The notes beneath the pieces are model-generated. The model searched no databases, had not been told where the DNA came from, and saw nothing but the letters and a program-made list of their open reading frames with translations. The translations under genes and the position numbers were made by a program. DNA of 64,000 nucleotides, from contig OY856411.1 of the NCBI GenBank assembly GCA_963693085.1, forward strand, positions 112,783,267-112,847,266. The letters are read 5' to 3'. Each line of letters opens with the position of its first letter. The stretch's first letter is position 1. Shown piece by piece: positions 13,047-23,099 of this stretch. Origin of the DNA: Alisma plantago-aquatica (taxonomy: Eukaryota > Streptophyta > Magnoliopsida > Alismatales > Alismataceae).

Positions 13047-13054
13047 TATAAAAA
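13047..13054 (+). promoter_or_regulatory. Element E internal TATA box ahead of ORF2
   Basis: TATAAAAA in the context GCTATAAAAAGGACC, 16 bp after the internal hairpin cluster and about 135 bp before the ATG of ORF2. The order of cluster, TATA and leader copies the LTR promoter layout, so a separate ORF2 transcript is likely. This is inferred from sequence only. Confidence 0.6.
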
Positions 13055-13189
13055 GGACCAAAAATGGGTCATTCTATTACACCTTCACATTCTTACTTCC
13101 TTGGCTTCCTTCTAGTGCATTTGTGTGCAACTCTTTAGCCTCTCCATCTCTAAGACTTTCTTGATTCTTCTCCACCTTAAAGACAAGAA

Positions 13190-14557
13190 ATGGCTTCATC
13201 ATCAACACGTGGAAAGAAGAAAGTTGCTAGCAGGAAAGAAAGGGCAGCTACTCCACCATTGACGATCATCAACGACATCCCCTTCGTCGACGCAGATGCT
13301 GGTGATCGCTATCTCAGGCTCTCCTCCAAAACTCCTCTTCCAAAATGACCGGTTGATGTCATGGACTTCCTCAGCATCGTCGACCTGGAGGATCTTTTTG
13401 AGGTGCAAAATTTGAAAGAATTTCTTAACCCTTCCTTCCCTTCCTACTCTTCCAAAGTGGTAAATGAGTTCTATGCAAACCTAATCTCCCATTCCGAAAA
13501 TGAAAATAACTTTTTCTACTCTATGGTCAATGGGCATAGCTTTCGATTTACTGAGGAGGATATTCTTGACATGCTCAACATCGACTTAGATGAATATCAA
13601 GACACCCTTGACCTTACCACTGGAAATCCACTCAATACATTTTCCCAAGGTGATAATACTGTCAGTCTTAGTGACATTAAACGAGCCATTTTTCAATCTA
13701 ATACAACCTGTCACAAAGATAGGGATACCTACTATGCCATTAATCTCAAACCTGCAGCTAGGATTGTCAACCTTATTGTTTCTACAAACATACATCCTAG
13801 AGCAAACAAGTCTGAAGTCCCTATTTTTCGCATGTGTCTAATTTATGCCATTATCAAACGTATTCCCATAAATTTTATCCGCATAATCCTTAAGAACATG
13901 CTTGAGTTTTCTGGCAATCCCCCATATGCTGATTTTGTATGCCAAATCACTCAACACTTTCTTAAGACAAAAATTGAGGACATGGGGTATACATGGGAAA
14001 GAAGACCACAAAAAATAAGCAAAAACACAGTAGAAAAGATGGGAATTGATTTCGGTCACAAGAGGGCTAGGACGAAAGGTGAGACATCTAGTCAAGATAT
14101 ACCACCACCACCTCCTCCTACCAACCCATCCTATGATCCCATCCAAAACACCCTAACCTATGTAGCTGGGTCACAATATCATCTAAGCAGACAATTAGAT
14201 TATAGCCACCATGCCATGACCTACCTAAATCAAAGGATGCAAACCCTCTCTCCAAATCAACCAGATGAATATCCTTACTCTTTAAATCCTGGCATGCTCA
14301 ACCCATATAATCCATCTTACAACTACTACCAAACTCCGCCTCCACCATCTACAGATCTCACACATACTCAGTTTTCCTCAATACAATTACAAGACATTGC
14401 TGCTCATTTCCGCTTTGATCGTGTTCCTACCTTCTTGGAAGCATATGCCTTAACCAAGACAGGTGCTTTGGAGTGGCAAACTTTAGTCAAGTATTATGGA
14501 GCTGAGCCATTTCTTGGAAAAGACCCTGATATTGATGAAATACTTAAGTCTTTCTAG
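13190..14557 (+). pseudogene. Element E ORF2: plant transposon-protein-like ORF with one premature stop
   Basis: ATG at 13190 opens a basic N terminus, and the frame runs to TAG at 14557 (456 codons). It is broken only by TGA at 13346-13348, probably a former CGA. The uninterrupted part starts at Met 13361 (398 aa). Early in it are YSSKVVNEFYANL and a following F-x-F-T segment. Next comes a Lys-Pro-Ala-Ala-Arg region with hydrophobic helices, then a Pro-rich stretch (six prolines), a Tyr/Pro/Asn-rich linker and an acidic C terminus. The EFYANL segment and the helical middle resemble the 'putative plant transposon protein'/Athila ORF1 family; that assignment is from memory of the family. Codons are clean apart from the stop, suggesting recent function. 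Gag-like packaging is one possible role. Confidence 0.7.
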
Positions 14558-14583
14558 TGAGATTTGGAGTGTCTGTTGTATTA

Positions 14584-14730
14584 GTTGTAATAAAATGGTT
14601 ATCTTTGCATGATTGTAATAAAATGGTTATCTTTGCATGATTGTAATGAAATGGTTATCTTTACATCTTTGCATGATTGTAATGAAATGGTTATCTTTAC
14701 ATCTTTGCATGATTGTAATAATTCCATGAT
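14584..14730 (+). repeat. Tandem repeat after element E ORF2
   Basis: About four units built on TGTAATRAAATGGTTATC, with unit lengths of roughly 27 to 37 bp because two units also contain TTTACATC. It lies in the 3' untranslated part of ORF2. Open frames through it are artefacts of the repeat. Confidence 0.85.
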
Positions 14731-14935
14731 TCAAATGAATTGGTTATCTTTATTGATTATAATGGATATTCCTCTATGGCATCATTTGAACATGGCTTAT
14801 AAGACCATTCTAGTAGAGCATACAAAGTAAGGGGAGTAATAAATATGTCATAAATCAAAAAGGATGAAATCTTTGCAAATACCTGAAATTTAAAATTGTG
14901 GCTAAATTGACCATCTATTGAAGAAGGATATCTAT

Positions 14936-15255
14936 TTAAGGGGGAGCAATACTTTTCATATACTATTTGTTCTTAAACGGATATCTTTTTGAAATGACAA
15001 AGGGGGAGAAATAAATATAAAACTTAGTAATTGTGCAAAACTCAATCAATGAGTTTCATAAACTCTTGGCTTTACATTGAAAGTTGCTATATTCCCTAAA
15101 GAATTGGATTTCATGTTCCATACTTCATGGGGAATAATAAGCACACATTTTATAAACAAGAGAAGAAATTTACAAAGGTAATCTTCAGGTATGAAATTCA
15201 CATGTTCTATATTTTATATTTAGGAAATGTTTGTCATCTTCAAAAAGGGGGAGAT
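14936..15255 (+). promoter_or_regulatory. Element E polypurine tract and two upstream look-alikes
   Basis: AAAAAGGGGGAGAT at 15242-15255 directly abuts the 3' LTR and is the expected primer for second-strand synthesis. Two similar runs lie upstream, AAGGGGGAG near 14938 and AAAGGGGGAG near 14999. Repeated tracts of this kind before the 3' LTR are known in Sireviruses, which supports that placement. Confidence 0.8.
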
Positions 15256-16679
15256 TGTTGGCTAAATGGACATCTGTAAATCCCTTTGTTTTGATAATGA
15301 CAAACATTTCATTCTTGTTAATATAACGTGCTACTTGAGTGTTGCAGGAATAAGGTGGATGACAAAGCACTAGGGAATCTATATGCTTGAATGATTGTAA
15401 ATGTCATGAAATGTAATCAATTGTAAACTTGTACAAATATATAATGTAAAAGTACTTAGACTTCATGTAAATCAAGCGTTAGATCTTCACTAGCTAAACA
15501 CCACATTTAGATAGGTCATTCCCTTTAACAGTGTCACATATGCACACTCATACACACACTTAATGTCTTCATTTGAAACATTGAAATAGGGTCTATCTCG
15601 GTCGACAAAATCCTCGACCGAGACACTCTCGGTCGACAAACTTCTCGACCGAGAAAGACCCAAATAGCCGTTAGATACAGCTGACAAGGTAGTTGGCAGT
15701 TGGAGATAAACGTTGCAAAACACTTGATCCAGAGAGCCTGTCGGTCGACAAAACTTCGACCGAGTAGGTGTCTCGGTCGACCATTTCTCGACCGAGATGG
15801 TCTCTGACAGCAACTGCAGAATTAATTAACTAGCCATTGTTAAAGCAACTAACTTATATCTAACGGCTAGTTAAGCACTTAGAAACCCCTAGAGAGTGTC
15901 TAGAACGTCCTTAAGCACTTGTAGGACATTCCTATAAATAGGACATGCCTTAGGACACCTAAACTCACTTGATTACACACTTGAGCAATCTTTGAGCATA
16001 CATTTACATTGAGCAATCTGTTTGTGAGCAATTGAGCATATTGACAACTGGTTACTTCTTCTCTCAGCTCAAATTTCGTGTTCTATAGGCTAGGATCTCC
16101 TATCCACAGCAATCACAATTCCATACACATTGGTTAGCAGATCTATACGCTTGATCTAGGAAAATCAAGCCTTTTGCTTCAAAGGATAAGTTGTAATTTC
16201 CTTTTTCCTTTCTTGTTCACTATTATTGTTTGTACTCTCCTTGCTACTCCTAGGTTGGAGGCTGCGGATTGGAGAGGTTGAAAGATCTTCTTGGTGAAGA
16301 AGGGGACCTTGAACTACTTCAAGAAGGCCGGTGCAACGGGAGGTTACTTCTAAAGAGGAAGGCTACTTCAAGGGGGAGCTTGTCGTTACTTCAAGAAGGC
16401 TACCTCGGGTTGGTGCATCTACTTCAAGTGAAGGTTGTTCAAGGGGTGTAAGAAAGTATTGTATTTTGTGTAAATCCTTGTGAAGGTAATAAAATTGATA
16501 CTTTCAAAATCCCGGTTGGGTAAGCAACCGGGTAGTGGACTGACAATCTTAGTATTTGCTAAGATTGGAACCACTCTAAACACTTGTCTCCTTCTTCCAT
16601 TTTCAATTGTGGTTGTTTGAGTTAAATAATTGTTAAAATATTTAAAAACTCTATTCACCCCCCCTCTAGTGTTTTTTCA
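15256..16679 (+). repeat. Element E 3' LTR
   Basis: 1,424 bp, near-identical to 9358-10782. Its hairpin arms at 15597-15796 are more perfect than in the 5' LTR, where three arms carry single changes. TATA box at 15933-15940. The target duplication GTAAC follows at 16680-16684. Confidence 0.95.
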
Positions 16680-17757
16680 GTAACCACATGTTGGGCAGTC
16701 TATGCACCCTTTCTCGGGTGTAGACAACCCTCATACACCTCAGAAAGCAACCTACATTCAAATCATAATACATACTGTGGTATCTGTTCCTTGAAGTCAT
16801 CCCACTCGCTCTTACGAAGCATGACTAAAACACATCAATGTCATGAACCCTCTCTTGAGGATAACAAATCAGCCCGTAGAATATTCTAGATGACCTTTCA
16901 TGTCTAGAATATTCTAAGGTTCTAGGAACATACGTGATCTGGGAAAAACCAGGTAGTGGGCCCGACCGCGCTGGGTTGGGCCCGGCCATGCCCAAGGTCT
17001 ACCATTCTGCACGAATCACCTTGATCCATCCTCCTTTCTGATTCCGATCCAAACTACTTTCTCTTATCTATTTCTATAACAAATCTCTCGATATAGGTAG
17101 AAATATAGGCTCAAGCAAGAAAGAGATCAATCAAACTAGCAATCATAACCAAAAAGAGAAGATTGAATAGAAAACATACTAGATCTAAAATAAATTACTT
17201 GATTATTGTAAAAGTACATAAACATGCCCAAAACAGATTATATAGCCAAGAAGGAGCTCAACTATCCATGGACAAGCATAGTTGGCACCGAACAAAGATG
17301 AACACCGTTGTACAGAAACAGAGGAGAACAGTAGAAGAAAGGAGAAGAAGAAGAGATTTAACTTGTAGAGTAGAGGTGGCTCTCGCTTCTTAGCCTCTTA
17401 TGGGCCAGATCTTGTCTTTGGGTCTTCCTCCTTGGTCTTTTGTACTCCTCAGCCTCCTTTCTTCTTGACTCCACCCCAAACAACAACTCGATGGATGTCT
17501 GGAGGTGGAAGATGGCTAGAAATGGTGGGAAATGGGTGAACATAGGTTGAAGTGATGATGGATGGAAGCTAACTAAAGAGATGGGTGCATGATGTGTTCG
17601 TTGGCCTTTCCAGGTCCTTCGAACCCTCCCACGGGGCTCTGAGAACTAAGAGGGGTTGGAACCATAAGGTAGAAACTCCCCAGATCAAAACCCCTCTCTA
17701 GGTTATGGGGGGTGTGTATTTATAGGCCCAAATCACAGACTTAGTACCGCAGTCAAG

Positions 17758-18066
17758 GTGTGAACTGACTTAACTCTGTGGTCGCGGTAGATGATTCGGT
17801 CGAGGGGGTCCGTGGTCACGGTCCTGCTAGCCACGGTCGTAGTTGGGCTGCTATAATGATTGATTCCGCGATCGCGGCCGACCCCACAATCGCGGTGTCA
17901 GTTGAGGTCGCGGTCAAGGTGGATGCCTCGATCGCGGTCCTGCTCACCTCAGTCACGGTCGAGGTCGCGGTCAAGGTCGACCCTGCAATCATGGTGTCGA
18001 ATCGGTTCATGGTCGAGGTGGATGCCTCGGTCATGTTCCTGCTCACCTCGGTCGCAGTTGTGATGG
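17758..18066. repeat. Element H LTR CpG-motif cluster (3' LTR copy)
   Basis: Dense imperfect repeats of GGTCGCGGT, GGTCACGGT and CGATCGCGG. On the minus strand the cluster lies upstream of the TATA box at 17724-17717 (TATAAATA on the minus strand), about 35 bp away. The matching cluster in the 5' LTR is at 25838-26090. Arg/Ser-rich open frames through it are artefacts of the repeat. Confidence 0.85.
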
Positions 18067-18303
18067 ATTGGAACCTAGTTGCTGCAAAAACCATGTGTTG
18101 GGGAGAAATCTTGGAGAATAGATGTCTTTTCAGGTTCGATGCATGTAAGTCCCAAAATTGGCTAGTTTGAGCAACTTTATCGATGAAATGATATAAATTA
18201 CTAAAAGATAGGAAACATGGGATATTTTGGGCATATTAAGGATATAGTGACACAAAATCATAGATAAATGCTTAGCATAAATACGTAATTTTGGGTGTTA
18301 TCA

Positions 18304-18321
18304 ACCACCCCAAGCTTAAAC
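18304..18321 (-). promoter_or_regulatory. Element H polypurine tract
   Basis: On the minus strand GTTTAAGCTTGGGGTGGT abuts the 3' LTR start TGATAACACC. It is preceded by GAGGACAAGCAAAG, the usual Athila/Tat leader to the polypurine tract. The same 18 bases recur at 19684-19701. Confidence 0.85.
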
Positions 18322-19829
18322 CTTTGCTTGTCCTCAAGCAAGACTGTTCTCAAAAAAGAAAAATATAACATCCAAATTAAACTTGGCGATGAATGCTAAG
18401 GTTAAGAAAAATAGTCTAAAACAACAACTCTCTTGATCCATGTTGTTTCAGAACAAGCCACCACCAATCGAGCACAATCCTGCCAAAGTAAGATCAAAGA
18501 GTGTCCAGGTAAGATTAAGTGAATTCACTACAACCTGTTGATACTCATGAGGGTTTGAATCTTAATTATTAAACATAAAGGAATTTTCACATAGGTGATC
18601 ATGTGGGTGATGAGTAATGAGCCATCATCATGAATCCATGTAGACCAATTAGGGACAACGCGCCTTTCACTTATTCAATTCCTAAGAAGCAAAGAAAAAA
18701 AGACTCTAATGACTTTTGAGGATCCCAATCTATGTCAGGCTTGTCCATGTAACGAGCAACAGTCCCTGTAGTCTGAGCTAGTTGGCCCAGAGTAGTGCGA
18801 CGAACTCCTCGTACTATGCTGGAACCAACCCTTCTACTGGGGTGATCTCATAGGTCTCCTAGGGGTTCCTAGTGACACTCTAATGAGCCTCAGGGTGGCA
18901 CTAATAGGCGCGACATACCTACGTTCATGAGTGCAATCATATACCGACTGGGCACCATCTTCAACCCTCCTAAAAGAGAAAACAACGCTCATTCATTCTT
19001 TTCACACTAAATCTTTTATTCTTTGCATTCTATTTTTATATGCTCGGGTAAGAACTATTTTGATATTTTTGGGATTTTTGTGGGCGGCCAAGCTTCTTTT
19101 GCAAATTTTTAACTCTTCATCTTTTTGACTCAATCTAAGGTGAGAGGGCACGTAGACCATCAAGGAAAACACTTCAACTTGATTATAGCTCAAAACTCGT
19201 CACGATCCATTTGACACATGTGTGAAAAGTAGCAATTATGATTCAAGGATCCTTTGAATAGAGGCAATCTTGTGAAACTGCAGCTAGGAGTCTTTGATCA
19301 TGCTTTAGCTCTTTCCAGTAGTCATATTCCTTAGATTTGTCATTTCACAACATAGATCAATGGAATAAAGCTTTAAGATATGAAAAAGGCACACAACCTT
19401 AGATTCATTACCAAACTTAAGGAAAGAGTCAAAGAGTAAGTCAAGCAAAAGATCAAGCAATTTAAGATGAAAATTGTGCATTTAGGCATATTGTCAAGCA
19501 TTCATCTATAAGATTCGCACCACATAGCCATAATTTCAAAACTAAAAATTAAGAAACAAAGTTTTACAAAGCTAAAATTTTTAGGAGTTTACGCTAAATG
19601 CAAGGGACATAGAAGATAATACATGCATGCTATGAAAGAAATAAAAGGGGAAGGCAGAAGATAGAGGGTGGTGCACTCTGACCACCACCCCAAGCTTAAA
19701 CGTTTTACTTGTCCTCGAGAAAATCTCAATTTCTAGATGGTGTGGAAAGCAGATGCTACTGGTAATCACTATTTATAAACTGGTCCAAATCATCTATGCT
19801 GCTTGATGTGTTTTCATAGTCCTATTTTA
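18322..19829 (-). other. Element H 3' untranslated region with a second polypurine-like block
   Basis: No coding sequence recognised. The block at 19684-19701 is identical over 18 bases to the polypurine tract at 18304-18321, and its flank (CTCGAGGACAAG on the minus strand) matches the tract's leader with changes. A third, shorter match (15 bases) is at 23161-23175. Confidence 0.65.
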
Positions 19830-21625
19830 TCCCTTGCTGAAAGTGAAATGACTACCCAAAATCCTGGGCCGGCTAGTAGAAAGACTAGAGAGGTTGCTAA
19901 AATGGTTGCTGAAAATTCGGTTGAGGCGGTGGAGAGAAGGCTATGTTGAACCTCTGTCTGAGGTACTGCACATCCTCTTCTAGCGTGTCAAACCATCTGC
20001 CTAAGTCATCCCTGAAATTAGTCATGAACTTGTAAAGGTTCCCCAAATTGGGGTATGGGGAGTATTGTTCCTACTGAGCATATTACAGATAATCTACAGT
20101 AGGCATCCCTGTGTAGGGTCCTCCCTGATACGATATGTCCTGGAAGGTTGCCCTTGTCTGCTATCCACCCTCCTGAGCCTGTGGCACTGGTGGTGCTGAA
20201 GTAGAAGCTCCTACAACTCCACCCATATGATGAACGTTACTCTGGGCATCCAAAAGAGAGACGTCCATGAATGTCATTCGACATGTGAACTCTGCATTTG
20301 CTGGCATTAGTATTATGTGCTTGTAGTAGCCGAAGATATAAAGATATCTTGCGATGCACTATTTGATCACTCCTGAGCAAATCAAGTGATGCAAGTCCGA
20401 GTCGGACCACTCAACTTTTTCCTACATAAGTTCCAATTGTTCGTCTCCAATTCCAAGATGGTGTGCCATAAAAGTGATAATTCTCACCATCGACATGAAC
20501 TTGACCTGCTTCTTGAAAGAGGTGTGAATGTGGTGGATAATGAAATTCCCCACATTCACTTTCTTTCCTATTGCTGCACACCACAAGATGTAGAGGTCTA
20601 CTGCACTGAGCGCCCCTTGACTGTATTGTTTTTCCAAGATGCAGTATGCAATCACCCAATGCAGATAACAAAGTGTTGGGTTGTGGATGTGTAAAGATTT
20701 AGCGCCTCTAGCAACATATTTATCTTCCCCGATAAGCATTTTCCATGCTTGAGTAGGATTAAAGTTGTGGTCCCATGTCTCTAGACGGCCCCTGGACATA
20801 TCAATATAGTACTCAGCAGAGCGTGACAACCAACTATTGAGGTGATCTGCAGTTACTTCGCGAGATTGGTTCAGGAGGCAAAAATGCATGACAGTGTGCT
20901 GGTGGTCCATTGGTGTCTCTAGCGTAGCATAAAACTCACAGGTGAGTCTATGATAAGCATTGCACTGCACATACGTGAGGACGTCTAGGCCAACAACTGC
21001 AAGATATCTCTCGACATGTTCTTATATCCCGAGCCTAATGAGTGTTCCAGGATTGGCATATCTCGGGCCCACTAGTCTATGCTTGTCTTTATATAGTGTC
21101 AAATTTTTGCTTTTGCTTCATACTTTCGAATAGGGGAGAAGAGAGCGAGCTTTGGTTGACTCCCTCAGGAGTGAGGTGGCATCTGCTCCCCTGAATTGAA
21201 TCATGTGATGAAGTTGACCTCCATAAAGATGTTAACCGATCTACTAACTGTCGATGCTGGTCTCCTACGGATGAAGCTCTTTGCAACACCGATGGGCTCT
21301 CCTGGTGCCCCTTCGAAGTATAGATCTCAGTGTCGCGGTGTTTCCTCATCCTTCTTTCACTGGAGGTTTCCTGCAATGACTCCCCAATGTAGGTATCCAT
21401 AGGAGTGCCGACGTATGACAAAAGTCTGAATCGGTCTCCTACGACCCGAACCCTGTAGTAGAAAGCATAGCCACATCTTCATATATCAGTTTCGTGGTTC
21501 ATATGGTGCGGCGTGGATATCGGCTCTCGTACTTTGATAGTGATGAGGAGCTTCCTTCCCCCTTTTTTCACGTCATAGACTTCTTGATCTTCTTAAAGCT
21601 ATTTTTCATTGCGTCCATGATGCTG
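19830..21625 (-). pseudogene. Element H ORF2: Athila ORF1/Gag-type protein, broken
   Basis: The best part is 20970-20422 (182 codons open). It contains YHRLTCEFYATLE, an NSWL...AEYY segment, IHNPTLCYLHWVIAYCIL and LYILWCAAIGKKVNVGNF. This matches the order of segments I know for Athila ORF1 and related plant Gag-like proteins. The frame continues upstream past a probable 1-base loss near 21015 (PILEHSLGSGYK, then HVERYLAVVGLDVLTYV). It continues downstream through stops near 20420 and 20353 into a Met/Gly/Pro-rich linker and a FDTLEEDVQYLRQRF coil near 19960. The start codon is not certain; an ATG at 21615-21617 is a candidate. A capsid-like role is inferred. No pol follows it. Confidence 0.65.
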
Positions 21626-21649
21626 ATTTTTTAGTGCTTATCTGGTTGG

Positions 21650-21950
21650 CTCGACTGTGGTGGGGGTTTGGTACTTCCATCCTAATGCACTTCAACCTTG
21701 ACTGCGGTGTCAACCGTGACTGCTAAGGTGGCTTGGACACTGCAACTGAGCTAACTGAGGTGACCGCTACCGGGGTAACTTAGGTGACAGCGACCGTGGC
21801 TGACTGAGGTGACGACGACCACAACTTGTAACTTGACCGCGACCATGACCATCATAGTGGCCTTGATCACCAATCCGACTGCGATCGAGGCGAATGCGAC
21901 CTGTATCCTAACCATGACCCCTATCATGACCGTGACCGCAGTCGAGGGAA
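21650..21950. repeat. Element H internal CpG-motif tract
   Basis: Imperfect repeats of GACCGYGAC and AGGTGAC units, the same motif class as the H LTR cluster but more decayed. It lies between the internal TATA box and the ORF2 region on the minus strand. Confidence 0.6.
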
Positions 21951-22119
21951 GCCTTCAATGATCTTTATTGGGGCAGTTGCTGCTACAGATGCTTTTGCAC
22001 CGACTCCTTCCCTACTAGCCAATGATGGAAACAAGTGGAAGAGATAAATGGGTGGAGAGCTGCACGATGGTGGGGAAAACATGGGGTCTTGGCGAGGAGA
22101 GGATGGCTCAACCTGGGGG

Positions 22120-22443
22120 TATTTATAGGTCGGGCACACAACTCCGCCTTGAGCCCAATCATGCCAGGCCACACCCTAGGAGGCAGAAAAACTGGAAAAG
22201 GTGTTGGACACCCAGTCAAAAAGGAACAATATTCAGTCAAAAGTGCTACAATCGATAAAAAAGGTGGAGACAAACCGACATGTTAGTCAGTTAGGTCATA
22301 AAAGCATACCCGGGTCATGGGCACCCGCGGTCGCGGCCACGTTGACCCACAGTCGTGGGCGAGGCATAGGCTCACCCGCGGTCATGGTCCTTGCCTTCAG
22401 ACCATGGTTGCAGTCTAGTTATCAAACCGTGGTCACGGTCTTA
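22120..22443 (-). promoter_or_regulatory. Element H internal promoter-like segment
   Basis: On the minus strand a CpG-motif cluster (22443-22309, with GACCGTGACC, CCGCGGTC and GGCCGCGACC units) is followed by CCTATAAATA (TATA box 22127-22120). This is the same order as the H LTR promoter and lies upstream of ORF2. It suggests an ORF2 transcript separate from the full-length RNA; transcription is inferred only. Confidence 0.5.
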
Positions 22444-23099
22444 ACATTCTCATGTGAGATGAAAAGATATAATTAAAATCAAACACCACAAGAGAGCAAT
22501 AAGATATATCAATTAACCTCTTACAAAAAGATAGAACAAAGGTAGCATGTCAGGGTGGGGAGATGGAAATGCATGTAAAGAAGAGCAAAAGAAATCTAGA
22601 TGATGCTAAGGAAACTAAATTTTAGCAGTTAGGGGGAAGATAAAATGTAAATAGACTTTATTATGCAAAATTTTAAAACTTAAAGTTAAAGTGAAATTGT
22701 GTAGATAGTAGGGGGTGGCTTCTCTAAAACTCCTACACTTGGATCCCAAATTCATAGTTTTGGGGTCTGAATTACCTGTGTCTTGCTGCCTGGGCTTACC
22801 ATGTAGTGGCAGAATATGCGGAGAGGTGGCCCCTTCTGAGTCTGAAAAAGAGGAATAAAATCCATTGACTCAGCGAAGTCATCTCTACGCTGGTACTTAC
22901 TTGGACTTCTCTCAAATGAATTCTTCAGTAGAACATCATCAAGGTACCTATCAACGTATGAATCTGAATAGGAAGGCCCTAGGATGTTGACAAAGGATGA
23001 GATGTAGTGGATAGGTTGGAAGTCTTCTAGAAGGATCCTCTTCTCTCTCTCCTCCCTTGAACTTGAGGTTGGATGCTCAAATAATCTTTCATGTACAGT
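22444..23099 (-). other. Element H spacer between ORF1 and the internal promoter
   Basis: Non-coding as far as I can see. It contains no recognisable domain or repeat apart from short open frames. Confidence 0.5.

Larger units (their letters stand above)
9358..16679 (+). mobile_element. Element E: non-autonomous Sirevirus-like copia element
   Basis: It has two LTRs (9358-10782 and 15256-16679), both TGTTGG...TTTTCA, and a perfect target duplication GTAAC (9353-9357 and 16680-16684). An initiator-Met primer site and an AAAAGGGGGAG polypurine tract are present. I count about 25 mismatches and one small indel over 1,425 bp, so the LTRs are roughly 98 percent identical and E is the youngest insertion in its nest. 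Protease, integrase and reverse transcriptase are absent. The 4.5-kb interior holds a zinc-knuckle gag-like ORF and, behind its own TATA box, a 456-codon ORF of a plant transposon-protein type. Mobilisation would need enzymes from another copia element. Confidence 0.93.
9028..18303 (-). repeat. Element H 3' LTR, split by element E
   Basis: The two halves are 9028-9357 and 16685-18303, together about 1.95 kb, and match 24443-26317. On the minus strand the LTR starts with TGATAACACC at 18303 and ends in CCATATCA at 9028. It contains a CpG-motif cluster at 17758-18066 and a TATA box at 17724-17717. An AAACAAAAC-type simple repeat occurs at about 9281-9306. Confidence 0.88.

Noticed and set aside
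14609..14830. 73-codon ORF after element E ORF2
   Set aside because: It is a translation of the tandem repeat at 14584-14730.
17816..18170. Ser/Arg-rich and Val-rich ORFs on both strands (17778-18170, 17816-18094, 17860-18063)
   Set aside because: They are read through the GGTCGCGGT repeat cluster of the H LTR. Repetitive composition in every frame is a by-product of the repeat.
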